63,655 nucleotides of DNA from an uncultured Peptostreptococcaceae bacterium (lineage in GTDB: Bacteria; Bacillota; Clostridia; Peptostreptococcales; Anaerovoracaceae): positions 1-63,655 of the forward strand of contig CAJOKT010000007.1 in NCBI GenBank assembly GCA_905235115.1, in the 5' to 3' direction. Positions 43,463-51,771 of the stretch are shown one piece after another; the first letter of the stretch is position 1; the number at the start of each line of letters is the position of its first letter. Made by a program: the position numbers and the translations under genes. The notes beneath the pieces are model-generated. The model saw nothing but the letters and a program-made list of their open reading frames with translations, was not told where the DNA came from and did not search any database.

Positions 43463-44543
43463 TTCCGTATTTCTGTTTTTTGCGCATGAACTGGGACTGG
43501 GATACCCCCATGGCCCGGGCGGCCTTTCTGGTGGATCCGTATTTCTCAAGAGCGTATCTTATGAGGCCCTTCTCATATTCGCTGACCGCGTCCTCCAGCC
43601 TGATCTCCCCCTGTTCTCCGGGGCTTTCGGCCACGGGAACGTTTTCGGCGTTTTCGCTTCTCATCTCCAGCGTTACGTCCGCCAGGGTGATCTCACGGCC
43701 TCCCGATGAGATGATCAGCCTTTGGATCACGTTCTCCAGTTCCCTGATGTTTCCTTCCCAGGGCTGTCCCTTCAGGAAGTCCATGGCCCATGGACTTATG
43801 GACATGTGCTTTCCGAACTTCTCGCCGTAGCTCTTTAGAAAGTGCTCCACAAGGCCGGGGATGTCTTCCCGTCTCTCACTCAATCTGGGGATCACTATGG
43901 GCACCACGTTCAGTCTGTAGTAAAGATCACGTCTGAACTGGCCCTCCTCCACCATCTTTTCAAGATCACGGTTGGTTGCGGATATGATCCTTACGTTGGT
44001 CTTGACAGGTGTGGTGCCGCCAACCCTGTAAAACTCCGAGTCCTGCAGTACCCTGAGGAGCTTTGCCTGCATCTCCAGGGGAAGTTCTCCGATCTCGTCC
44101 AGAAACAGCACTCCGTCGTTGGCCATCTCGAAGTATCCCTTCTTGCCGTTGGCGTTGGCGCCGGTGAAGGCTCCCTTCTCATAGCCGAAAAACTCTGATT
44201 CTATGAGGCCCGGAGATATGGCTCCGCAGTTGATCTTCAGGAAAGGCTGCATCTTCCGGTCTGAATTTCTCTGTATTATGTTGGCGACCTTCTCCTTGCC
44301 TACGCCGGTGTCTCCGAAGATGATCACGTTGCAGTCGTAGCGGCTCACTTTTAAGATGTCATCCAGCACCTTCCGCATCTTCTGAGAATCGCAGATGAAA
44401 TCCTCATAGATGGAGCTGGTCTCCACCAGACCCGGGAAGATCTCATCGCTGTCCATGGCCGGCGTGCCTTCATCGCTTACTACAGGCACCGCGTCCTCCA
44501 GATAGGCTGCGATCTCCTTGATTATCTCAATGTCGAAATCCAC
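43458..44543 (-). CDS. Sigma-54-dependent transcriptional activator of the lysine cluster
   Basis: The 361-residue enhancer-binding protein has a very short N terminus (about 50 residues, no PAS, GAF, receiver or ACT domain). The AAA+ domain shows Walker A GDTGVGKE (77-84), GAFTGA (124-129) for sigma-54 contact, Walker B GVLFLDEIGELP and the arginine finger region RRDLYYRLN. A Fis-type helix-turn-helix ends the protein (about 325-358, STRKAARAMGVSQSQFMRKK). Inducer sensing must come from outside the AAA+ domain. It is co-transcribed with the kdd paralogue, eleven bases upstream, and lies beside two matching sigma-54 promoters. Confidence 0.93.
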   Translation of the reverse strand: MDFDIEIIKEIAAYLEDAVPVVSDEGTPAMDSDEIFPGLVETSSIYEDFICDSQKMRKVLDDILKVSRYDCNVIIFGDTGVGKEKVANIIQRNSDRKMQPFLKINCGAISPGLIESEFFGYEKGAFTGANANGKKGYFEMANDGVLFLDEIGELPLEMQAKLLRVLQDSEFYRVGGTTPVKTNVRIISATNRDLEKMVEEGQFRRDLYYRLNVVPIVIPRLSERREDIPGLVEHFLKSYGEKFGKHMSISPWAMDFLKGQPWEGNIRELENVIQRLIISSGGREITLADVTLEMRSENAENVPVAESPGEQGEIRLEDAVSEYEKGLIRYALEKYGSTRKAARAMGVSQSQFMRKKQKYGM

Positions 44544-44553
44544 GTAGCCCTCC

Positions 44554-45501
44554 TTATATCCGGAGAACCGTCAGTTCCTTGGACATGGATTCCGTCAGGT
44601 ACAGCGCGATGTTCAGGTTGTTTATGAGATTGGCGAACAGTACGGTGCCCCCGTTTTTTGTGGCAAGGATATTCAGGGTCTCGGCTCCCGGGGCCTCCGC
44701 GCAGTTCACGGAAAGGTCGTAGGCCGACTCTCCCAGCTGTTTCACGCACTCTATGGGCTTCATGATGTCGATCAGATGTATCTCGTCGAACACGAAGGCA
44801 GAAAGTCTTTCGATGCCCTCTCCTGTGAGCCTTGAGGCAGTGCGCTTGTCCAGGGCGCAGGTGATCTCGCACTCGTCCATGAGAGACCTCCTTATGACAT
44901 ATCCGTAGAGTATGTTGGATATCATGTTGTTGCCCACGATGAGAAAGTGTTTTTTGCCATCGAGAAGCCTGTTCAGCTTGGCCAAAGTTCCCGATTCGTC
45001 CAATGCGAAAAGCAGCGCCCTTACAGGAATGGTATCATCCACCTTCACCATGGGGATGCCGCTGTGGCAGATCACGTAGCCCTTGGCGGTGAACTGGTTG
45101 AATACCCAGTCTATGTCATCTATGTCCTCCAGGTGCATGGGAAGTGAGGAAAGAGAGGCATTGACGATGACGGTGTCACCCACCTTGAGCCCCGCCCTGT
45201 TGTCGTACTCATCTCCCATCGCCTCCACCCTTCCGCAAAGCACTCCGCCGGTGTCGGTCACCGGGTTATGCAGCTTGCCTCTCCGGATCACTATGTCGAT
45301 AATGGTCTGCTTGACCCTCTTGGGATCTCCCCCGGCCTCACCGGTTATCTGTTTGAAACTGGTGCCCTCCAGAAGCACTCTGTCCAGGGAGACCCTCATC
45401 TCATCAGGTCTGATGTTCCTGGAGTTGTCCAGTCTCCAGGCCGATGCCGGCATGACGAATTTGGGTTCCAGCACTCTGGATGTTCCATATGTGTTAGTCA
45501 T
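44554..45501 (-). CDS. Divergent 3,5-diaminohexanoate dehydrogenase paralogue
   Basis: The 315-residue protein aligns by eye with Kdd along its length: TSRVLEPK for [25 protein letters not shown] for KNPWTGSGGMLLGTV, and [20 protein letters not shown] for DLKVGDKIATLVSLSLTPLR (pairs quoted in part). The Rossmann loop, IGGGGKSG in Kdd, is here VGNNMISN (189-196), so the glycine pattern for NAD binding is lost, and the C terminus is about 40 residues shorter. It may be a non-catalytic relative. It is the first gene of a two-gene unit with the sigma-54 activator. AGGAG lies eleven bases before the ATG. Confidence 0.8.
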   Translation of the reverse strand: MTNTYGTSRVLEPKFVMPASAWRLDNSRNIRPDEMRVSLDRVLLEGTSFKQITGEAGGDPKRVKQTIIDIVIRRGKLHNPVTDTGGVLCGRVEAMGDEYDNRAGLKVGDTVIVNASLSSLPMHLEDIDDIDWVFNQFTAKGYVICHSGIPMVKVDDTIPVRALLFALDESGTLAKLNRLLDGKKHFLIVGNNMISNILYGYVIRRSLMDECEITCALDKRTASRLTGEGIERLSAFVFDEIHLIDIMKPIECVKQLGESAYDLSVNCAEAPGAETLNILATKNGGTVLFANLINNLNIALYLTESMSKELTVLRI

Positions 45502-45526
45502 TTTCGGTTCACTCCTGTCAGCTTAC

Positions 45527-45542
45527 GAACCGTTTTCGGTTC
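45527..45542. promoter_or_regulatory. Enhancer-type inverted repeat upstream of kal
   Basis: GAACCG-TTTT-CGGTTC, identical in its arms to the dyad at 43444-43459. It lies about 64 bases upstream of the predicted kal start and just downstream of the predicted start of the divergent kdd-paralogue transcript. A half-site CGGTTCAC occurs nearby at 45505-45512. Confidence 0.75.
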
Positions 45543-45560
45543 GATTTCCTGCTAAAACAC

Positions 45561-45589
45561 ATAATATACCATTGGCACAAAATATGCAA
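45561..45589 (-). promoter_or_regulatory. Sigma-70-type promoter of the kdd-paralogue/activator unit
   Basis: Minus strand TTGCAT (45584-45589) and TATTAT (45561-45566), 17 bases apart. Its -35 box overlaps the -12 element of the kal promoter on the other strand. Confidence 0.6.
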
Positions 45590-45599
45590 TTGATATTTT
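45572..45599 (+). promoter_or_regulatory. Sigma-54 (-24/-12) promoter of kal
   Basis: TTGGCACAAAATATGCA (45572-45588) has the invariant GG and GC 12 bases apart and a full TGGCAC. Start of transcription is expected near 45599, 60 bases before the ATG. Confidence 0.75.
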
Positions 45600-45658
45600 G
45601 CGGTAATTGGATCGCTGTCACAGCACAGCAAAAGATAAAACAAAGGAGATTTTTCAAA

Positions 45659-46066
45659 ATGGCTGAAGAAAGAAAATATGAGTCATTACTCAGAATGAGA
45701 ATGTCCGCTAAGGACGCTCACTACGGCGGAGAACTTGTAGACGGAGCTCACATGGTACATCTTTTCGGAGACGTAGCTACAGAGCTGCTTATCCAGATCG
45801 ACGGAGACGAAGGTCTTTTCTGCGCATATGACAACGTAGAATTCCTTGCTCCCACCTATGCCGGCGACTACATCGAAGCTTACGGATACATCGACCGTAT
45901 CGGCAACACTTCAAGGCACATGGTCTTCGAGGCAAGAAAAGTCATCGTTTCCAGAAAGGACATCTCTCCTTCCGCAGCTGACGTTCTCGAGGAACCCATC
46001 ATCGTTGCAAGAGCTTCCGGAACCTGCGTAACTCCCAAGGAGTGCAAGAGAGTCTTCCAGGACTGA
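45659..46066 (+). CDS. kal: 3-aminobutyryl-CoA ammonia-lyase
   Basis: The 135-residue hot-dog-fold enzyme removes ammonia from L-3-aminobutyryl-CoA to give crotonyl-CoA. It begins [15 protein letters not shown], with [19 protein letters not shown] and [16 protein letters not shown] typical of Kal. AAAGGAG lies before the ATG at 45659; the longer open frame upstream is not coding. It is the only plus-strand gene of the cluster, divergent from the activator unit, and has its own sigma-54-type promoter and terminator. Confidence 0.94.
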   Translation: MAEERKYESLLRMRMSAKDAHYGGELVDGAHMVHLFGDVATELLIQIDGDEGLFCAYDNVEFLAPTYAGDYIEAYGYIDRIGNTSRHMVFEARKVIVSRKDISPSAADVLEEPIIVARASGTCVTPKECKRVFQD

Positions 46067-46085
46067 TCTGAATATGGGAAGATCT

Positions 46086-46110
46086 GCCCCGCTTCGTGCG
46101 GGGCTTTTTT
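46086..46110 (+). terminator. kal terminator
   Basis: GCCCCGC-TTCGT-GCGGGGC followed by TTTTTT. Confidence 0.9.
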
Positions 46111-46175
46111 GCGGCGGCGCGGCGCATCACGCCTTTATTTAATTATTCCGTTTTGAAGATGTCCGTCCCCTCCCG

Positions 46176-46214
46176 CCGCAAAAAACACCACGGCCCGGGG
46201 CTCGCCCCGGGCCG
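46176..46214 (-). terminator. Terminator downstream of the zinc-ribbon gene
   Basis: ACGGCCCGGGG faces CCCCGGGCCGT (46190-46214); on the minus strand it is followed by GGTGTTTTTTGCGG. Confidence 0.8.
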
Positions 46215-46230
46215 TCAGCCTTCGTTTATT

Positions 46231-46593
46231 TCAGTCCAGCATCGCAAACAATATGTCGATCACATTTATGATGATGATTATCAAAACAATTATGAGTCCG
46301 ATACCCAGCCTGACCCGGTTGGCCCGCTTCTCATCATTGCCCGTGTGGGCGCTCTTAGAGGGTCTGCTCTTCTTCACAAGCTTTGCTTTCTTCTTAACTC
46401 CGGCAGCTTCTGCGGCACTGTTCTTGTCCGGAAACAGATCGGTCCTTCTGGGCTGTTCACCCGCATGAGTTATGTCATCCTCCCTGAGGCTGTCCAGCCT
46501 TTCAAAGAGACCGCCTCCGTTCATCCTATGGCCGCAGTTATCGCAGAATTCCGCGCCGTCAGGCACCCTGAATCCACAATGTTTGCAATACAT
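46231..46593 (-). CDS. Zinc-ribbon protein with C-terminal membrane anchor
   Basis: The 120-residue protein starts with a double CxxC zinc ribbon (CKHCG, CDNCG, residues 3-20), has a charged, Lys-rich linker and ends with a single strongly hydrophobic helix (about 95-116). It may be a tail-anchored adaptor; the role is unknown. GAGAGG precedes the ATG. It is the last gene before a strong terminator and follows rluB by about 40 bases. Confidence 0.78.
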   Translation of the reverse strand: MYCKHCGFRVPDGAEFCDNCGHRMNGGGLFERLDSLREDDITHAGEQPRRTDLFPDKNSAAEAAGVKKKAKLVKKSRPSKSAHTGNDEKRANRVRLGIGLIIVLIIIIINVIDILFAMLD

Positions 46594-46634
46594 CCTAATT
46601 TCCTCTCTTCCTTTGCAACACGATGAGCTTTACG

Positions 46635-47339
46635 CTACAGGCTCTTGAGCCATTCCAGTTCTTTTGCTGTCAGTTTCCTGAATGTGCCTGTCTTGAGTCT
46701 TCCCAGTCTGATCTCTCCCACAGAGATCCTTTCCAGGGTCTGCACCGGGCATCCCACTGCCTTGAACATCTTTTTTACCTGGTGGTAGCGGCCCTCGGTG
46801 ATGGATATCTCCACCACTGCAGAACCGGGCCTCTGTTCAAGCACATTGACCTTGGCTGGTCTTGTGATGTAGCCGCCTATGTCCACGCCTTTTCTCAGTC
46901 TGGCTTCCTTTTCTCTGGAGACCACGCCCTTTACCATGGCGCGGTAGGTCTTGTACACCAGCTTACTGGGGTGTGAGATCCGATATGCTATGTGTCCGTC
47001 GTTTGTAAGGATCAGAGCGCCGGAGGTGTTTCCGTCCAGTCTTCCCACCGGGAACACCCTCTCCTCGATGTCTCCCAGAAGGTCCGAGACCGAAGGCCTC
47101 CCCTGCTCGTCATTCATGGTGGTTATATATCCCACAGGTTTGTTCAGAAGATAGTAGACCGGCTTTTCATCGGCCAGCACCTGTCTTCCGTTTACCTCTA
47201 CCCTGTCGTCCCCGGCCACGTCATAGCCCGGTTCACGCATTACCAGACCGTTGACCTTCACGTTGCCGTTCAAAACGTATTCGTCGGCTTTTCTCCTGGA
47301 GCAGAGCCCCGACTGCGCAATAAACTTATTTATCCTCAT
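46635..47339 (-). CDS. rluB: 23S rRNA pseudouridine synthase (RsuA/RluB family)
   Basis: The 234-residue enzyme has an N-terminal S4 RNA-binding domain (MRINKFIAQSGLCSRRKADEYV) and the catalytic motif GRLDGNTSG near residue 99, where the Asp attacks the uridine. TEGRYHQVKKMFKAVG is the family C-terminal motif. It lies next to scpB and scpA, a usual Firmicutes order. GAGAGG is six bases before the ATG. Confidence 0.93.
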   Translation of the reverse strand: MRINKFIAQSGLCSRRKADEYVLNGNVKVNGLVMREPGYDVAGDDRVEVNGRQVLADEKPVYYLLNKPVGYITTMNDEQGRPSVSDLLGDIEERVFPVGRLDGNTSGALILTNDGHIAYRISHPSKLVYKTYRAMVKGVVSREKEARLRKGVDIGGYITRPAKVNVLEQRPGSAVVEISITEGRYHQVKKMFKAVGCPVQTLERISVGEIRLGRLKTGTFRKLTAKELEWLKSL

Positions 47340-47349
47340 GGGAAGCCTC

Positions 47350-47982
47350 TCATATCTCCAGCTTTATCTGGCCGGCATCTTCAGGCGCTGCCTCATTTCC
47401 GGCAGTCACCTCGTCGGAGAATGATGACGCTAAGTCCATCTCCGCCGCATCCTCCAGATTGATGACTGAATCGATGTCCTCGATCTCCGGAAGGTCCTTT
47501 AGGGATGAGAACCCGAAATGCTTCAAAAAACCATCGGTGGTCCCGTAGAGTATGGGGCGTCCGATGGCCTGAGACCTTCCCACGGCCTCCACCAGGCCTT
47601 TGGCTGCCAGACCGTCCATGACCCTGTCACACTTGATGCCTCTGATCGCCTCTATCTCGCCCTTGGTCACCGGCTGCTTGTAGGCGATGATGGCCAGCAC
47701 CTCCAGGGCAGACTGAGACAGCCGCTTGATCTTGACGGGAGTGCAGAGCTTCTCTACGTAGGAGGCGTTCTCCTCCTTGGTCGCATACTGGAAGGCACCG
47801 TTGATCTCCCGGATCACTATGCCGCGGCCCTCCTGCTCGTATTCTTCCTTGAGCTCCAGAAAAAGCCCCCTGGCCTCTTCCTCCTTAATACCGAACACGT
47901 CGGCAGCCTCCTTTGCCGGCAGAGGATCTCCCCAGGTAAAGAGCATGGATTCGAAGGCTGATTTAACTGTCTTATTATTCAC
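47350..47982 (-). CDS. scpB: Segregation and condensation protein B
   Basis: The 210-residue protein has two winged-helix domains, with QSALEVLAIIAYKQPVTKGEIE and GRPILYGTTDGFLKHFG as typical motifs, and an acidic tail. It is part of the SMC-ScpAB condensin that organises the chromosome. It starts at GTG within the end of scpA, with GAGGT upstream. Confidence 0.94.
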   Translation of the reverse strand: MNNKTVKSAFESMLFTWGDPLPAKEAADVFGIKEEEARGLFLELKEEYEQEGRGIVIREINGAFQYATKEENASYVEKLCTPVKIKRLSQSALEVLAIIAYKQPVTKGEIEAIRGIKCDRVMDGLAAKGLVEAVGRSQAIGRPILYGTTDGFLKHFGFSSLKDLPEIEDIDSVINLEDAAEMDLASSFSDEVTAGNEAAPEDAGQIKLEI

Positions 47983-48775
47983 TTAGTACCTCCTCGGTGA
48001 ACTCCTCCGGAGAATATCTCTTAAGGATGTCATCATTTTCCACGTTTTCACCGGCTTTTACCTCAATGTTTCCGTATGTCTTCCGCTGCCTCAGATCGAT
48101 GACCCTCTCCTTGGCCATCTCCAGCACAGATGTGAAGGTGACGATAATGTCGCGCTTGTCCTTTTTATCCTCCACCAGGTCCCTGAAGCTGAATGTCTCG
48201 TCTGTATTCTTCCTGACCCTGGTCAGTATGGAATAGATCCTGTGCTCCATGGAAGAACGCTCTCTTTCCACACGGGTATAGTGCTTCCTCACGTCCTCTA
48301 TCTTTTTCTTCTTCCTCAGGAAAAGAAGGAATCCGGACACCAGGGAATCCATCTCCAGCCGGAGCACCTCCTCCGGATTCTCCAGATACTCTGAAATATC
48401 CTCCTGGGGCTTGGTAAACACGTGGGTCTGTCTCTCCTCTGCTTCCTGAAGCTGTCCGGCCATTTCCTTGAACTTTTTGTACTCCAGTATCCTCTGGACC
48501 AGTTCCTTCCTGGGGTCGTCCTCGACGACGGGCTCTCCTTGAGCATCCTCTCTCGGGATGACCATCCTGGACTTTATCTCGATCAGGGTGGCGGCAAGGA
48601 CCATGAACTCTTCGGCGACTTCGATGTTTTGCTCTTCCATCTCCCGGATGCAGGCCAGATATTGACTTGTGATCTCGCTGATCCTTATATCATAGATGCT
48701 CATCTCCGCCGTTTCGATCAGATAGACCAAAAGGTCGAAGGGCCCTTCGAAGGATCTAAGTTTCACCTTATACAT
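47975..48775 (-). CDS. scpA: Segregation and condensation protein A
   Basis: The 266-residue kleisin begins YKVKLRSFEGPFDLLVYLIE and contains AEEFMVLAATLIEIKSRM, diagnostic of ScpA. It bridges the SMC heads with ScpB. The C-terminal winged-helix (TFTSVLEMAKERVIDLRQ) is present. Its ATG overlaps the stop of the upstream DMT transporter gene by one base. Confidence 0.95.
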   Translation of the reverse strand: MYKVKLRSFEGPFDLLVYLIETAEMSIYDIRISEITSQYLACIREMEEQNIEVAEEFMVLAATLIEIKSRMVIPREDAQGEPVVEDDPRKELVQRILEYKKFKEMAGQLQEAEERQTHVFTKPQEDISEYLENPEEVLRLEMDSLVSGFLLFLRKKKKIEDVRKHYTRVERERSSMEHRIYSILTRVRKNTDETFSFRDLVEDKKDKRDIIVTFTSVLEMAKERVIDLRQRKTYGNIEVKAGENVENDDILKRYSPEEFTEEVLSE

Positions 48776-49668
48776 TATTCTTCACTTTCGTAGCGTGAGT
48801 ACATTATGAGGGCGGCCACAACGATGATGCAGCAGACCACCTCTGTCACCGTGGGCACCTGTCCGATCAGGACGAAGGCCAGTATGGTGGATACCACCGG
48901 ATCCATGGATTCCCAGGCGCTGACGTAGAGAGGCTCCACCATGCCCAGGCACAGGTTCCACACGGCGTGGGAACCGATCTGGCACACGAAGGCCAGGAGC
49001 ACGATGAACAGGTAGTCCGTTGCCGGGTAGCCGATGACCGGCGTTCCCGTCACGATCACGGCGAGCAGGAAGCAGATCCAGCAGCTTAAGAAGACCAGGA
49101 ACACGTAGGTACTGCCCTCTACCCCTTCCCGGGCTTTTTTGCCTATGGCGAAGTAGATGCCCATGAATACTCCGGACAGGAAGGCCAGGATGTAGCCGAC
49201 GGCTCTTCCGTCAGTGAAGGCGCTGATGTCGGAGCAGGTCATGTAGGCTCCCGCCATTAGAGCGATGACGATGGCGGCTATGGCCTTGCCGGGCACTTTT
49301 TTCTTGTATACGAACACGGTTATGGCCAGGACCACCAGGGGATGGAACGCCGCGAGCACTGCCGCTGCGGAAACGTTGGCGTATTTCACCGATGTGAACC
49401 AGCAGAAGAAGTGCAGGAACAGGAAAACTCCTGTGAGCCCGCAGAGGAGGAGCGTCCTTTTAGGCAGTCTCATCATGGCCTCACGCTGCTCCCTGTTCTT
49501 CAAAACAGGAACCGCGAAAAAAGGCAGCGCCACCGTCAGTCTCCCCAGGCCTATCACCAGGGCTGAGGCTGTTATCTTCGCTGCCAGGGGCCCTGACGCG
49601 CCGCCGCAGAACACCGCGACGATCACCAGGATCCTGGCATACTTTTCAATAAAGCTTTTCTTTTCCAT
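48775..49668 (-). CDS. EamA/DMT-family transporter
   Basis: Ten hydrophobic helices in two repeats of the EamA type, with FCGGASGPLAAKI at the start and a late YVSAWESMDPVVSTILAF segment. It probably exports a metabolite or amino acid; the substrate is unknown. I used the ATG at 49668 (297 residues); a TTG at 49689 inside the end of mtnA is the only earlier choice and has no ribosome site. Confidence 0.88.
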   Translation of the reverse strand: MEKKSFIEKYARILVIVAVFCGGASGPLAAKITASALVIGLGRLTVALPFFAVPVLKNREQREAMMRLPKRTLLLCGLTGVFLFLHFFCWFTSVKYANVSAAAVLAAFHPLVVLAITVFVYKKKVPGKAIAAIVIALMAGAYMTCSDISAFTDGRAVGYILAFLSGVFMGIYFAIGKKAREGVEGSTYVFLVFLSCWICFLLAVIVTGTPVIGYPATDYLFIVLLAFVCQIGSHAVWNLCLGMVEPLYVSAWESMDPVVSTILAFVLIGQVPTVTEVVCCIIVVAALIMYSRYESEE

Positions 49669-49678
49669 TAACTGATCT

Positions 49679-50797
49679 TTATCCTTCAACGATCTTTCTC
49701 AGGTTCACGTCGTAGGGCGGTCTCACGATTCCCTTCTCCGTGACCACCGCAGTGATGTACTTGTGGTCAGTCACGTCGAAGGCAGGGTTGTATGTCTTGG
49801 CCCCCTCAGGCGCCATGGGCTTCTCGTACCACATATTCTTTATCTCGTCGCCCTCCCTGAGCTCTATGGGAATGTCGCTGCCCGTGGGCGTATCCAGGTC
49901 GATGGTGGACGTGGGAACGAACATGTAGAAGGGAATGCCGTACTCCCTGGCCAGGATCGCCACGCCGGATGTCCCTATCTTGTTGGCTCCGTCTCCGTTG
50001 GCGGCCATTCTGTCGCAGCCCACCACCACGGCATCGATCCAGCCGTTCTTCATAACGATGGAAGCCATGTTGTCGCAGATGAGCGTGGTGTCCACGCCGT
50101 TCTTCACCAGCTCCCAGGATGTGAGTCTCGCTCCCTGAAGGAGTGGTCTGGTCTCATCGCAAAACATCCTGAACCCGTAGCCTCTCTCCTGCCCCAGGTG
50201 TATTGGCGCCAGGCAGGTGCCGTACTTGGAGGTGGCTATGGTACCGGCGTTGCAGTGGGTCAGCACCCCCATGCCGGGCTTCAGAAGCTCCAGTCCGTAT
50301 TCGCCCATGGCCATGCAGGCCGCCACGTCTTCCTCGTGGATCTTGATGGCTTCTTCTCTCAGAAGGTTCTTCATGCCCTTGACCGTGATGATCTCACCGG
50401 CCTCTACCACTCCTTCAACCTTCTTCACCATGCGCTTCAGAGCCCAGCTCAGGTTCACGGCAGTGGGACGGGATGAATTGATATAGTCGGCGGTCTCCTT
50501 TATGAATGCCAGAAACTTCCTGACGTTTTCCTCTCTGTGGCAGCCGAATCTTTTGCTGTTGTTCATGTCGCCGCAGACGCTGTCCGGGTATGGGCAGAAG
50601 TCCTTGGCGGCGATGTAGAGTCCGTAGGCAGCGCATACTCCGATGGCCGGTGCCCCTCTCACCTTCAGCTTCTTGATGGCGTCCCAGACGTCTTCCTTGG
50701 TGGTAAGCTCCTCGGTGACCTCCTCATTGGGAAGCCTGGTCTGATCCAGTATGTACAGTCTGTCGTTTTCAAACCAAAGTGGTACAGTTTCAAGCAT
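49679..50797 (-). CDS. mtnA: S-methyl-5-thioribose-1-phosphate isomerase
   Basis: The 372-residue enzyme isomerises methylthioribose-1-phosphate in methionine salvage. It is an eIF2B-like protein with KVRGAPAIGV (residues 44-53), LTHCNAGTIATSKYGT, ETRPLLQGARLT, CDNMAS and GCDRMAANGDGANKIGT. Compared with the usual form there is a short insertion near residue 75 (DSVCGDMNNSKRFGC). No other salvage genes (mtnK, mtnB) are nearby. AAGGAG precedes the ATG. Confidence 0.93.
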   Translation of the reverse strand: MLETVPLWFENDRLYILDQTRLPNEEVTEELTTKEDVWDAIKKLKVRGAPAIGVCAAYGLYIAAKDFCPYPDSVCGDMNNSKRFGCHREENVRKFLAFIKETADYINSSRPTAVNLSWALKRMVKKVEGVVEAGEIITVKGMKNLLREEAIKIHEEDVAACMAMGEYGLELLKPGMGVLTHCNAGTIATSKYGTCLAPIHLGQERGYGFRMFCDETRPLLQGARLTSWELVKNGVDTTLICDNMASIVMKNGWIDAVVVGCDRMAANGDGANKIGTSGVAILAREYGIPFYMFVPTSTIDLDTPTGSDIPIELREGDEIKNMWYEKPMAPEGAKTYNPAFDVTDHKYITAVVTEKGIVRPPYDVNLRKIVEG

Positions 50798-50884
50798 GTT
50801 TAACTCCTTAAATTGACATTTCCGAATAACTCCGTGTACGGCAAAAAAACGCCGCTAAGTATTATATCACAAATCTGTCATCTT

Positions 50885-51760
50885 TTAAATGTTGATCTCG
50901 CCTTCCAGCACCATTATTCCTCTGCCGCCCACTCTGATGAGGCAGTTTTCTCCGTCAGCCTCGATGTGGGTAAGGATGGCCGAGGGTCTTCCCATCTTTT
51001 CGCCCTGAATCTTGACGTCGTCTCCGGATCCAACGAAGCCGTTCAGATATCCGTAATATGTGAGTGCGCCGTTGGAAGTGCCTGTGGCAGCCTCTTCATC
51101 GATGTCGTAGAGCGGCGCGAAATTCCTGGCGTGAGCCGTGGCATTGTCTCCCTCCAGAGTGAAGGCATGGACGCCCACCACCTCATATCTCTCGGAAAGC
51201 TTCGACAGCGCCGGGAAGTCGGGTGCTATGTCGTCCAGATCTTTAAGGGTCTTCACCGGCATCATGATGTCAGGAAGTCCCGTGGAGATCATCTGGGGAA
51301 TCAGTTCCAGACCCGCAGCCTTCTGGGCGGCGTAGTCCAGACCCATGATATTGTAGAGTTCCTCCAGTTTATCCTCCTCGGTGATCTCTCCGATCTTGAC
51401 GGGCTTTGCCATGTCCATGAGTATCCTGTCGCCGTCCACGTCAACGTAGATATCTCCTGAGATCGTGTGGTTCAGATAGGTGCCATCGCCTATATATCCG
51501 CCGTATCTCAGGGCCGCAAAACTTCCGATGGTGGCGTGTCCGCAGAGCTCCACCTCAGCAGCAGGCGTGAAATACCTGATGTTGAATTCCTTTTCGCCGA
51601 GCCTTCTGATGAAGGCTGTTTCGGAGTATCTCATCTCCGCCGCAGTCTTCACACAGATATCGTCATCGGGGAAGTCCGCCCCTTCAGGAAGGATCACCAC
51701 ACCTGCCGGGTTTCCTCCGAAAATAACGTCCGTAAAAGCGTCCACAACAAAAATCTTCAT
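50885..51760 (-). CDS. PhzF-family isomerase
   Basis: The 291-residue protein has the PhzF fold: VDAFTDVIFGGNPAGVV at the N terminus, SETAFI with the catalytic Glu, FTPAAEVELCGHATIG and TGTSNGALTYY. The metabolic reaction of most family members is unknown; phenazine synthesis itself is unlikely. AGGAGG precedes the ATG. It is twelve bases downstream of the GTPase-nuclease fusion gene. Confidence 0.9.
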   Translation of the reverse strand: MKIFVVDAFTDVIFGGNPAGVVILPEGADFPDDDICVKTAAEMRYSETAFIRRLGEKEFNIRYFTPAAEVELCGHATIGSFAALRYGGYIGDGTYLNHTISGDIYVDVDGDRILMDMAKPVKIGEITEEDKLEELYNIMGLDYAAQKAAGLELIPQMISTGLPDIMMPVKTLKDLDDIAPDFPALSKLSERYEVVGVHAFTLEGDNATAHARNFAPLYDIDEEAATGTSNGALTYYGYLNGFVGSGDDVKIQGEKMGRPSAILTHIEADGENCLIRVGGRGIMVLEGEINI

Positions 51761-51771
51761 AAGTCTGCCTC

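Noticed and set aside
49679-50797. Complete methionine-salvage operon
   Set aside because: Only mtnA is present; the neighbours are unrelated.
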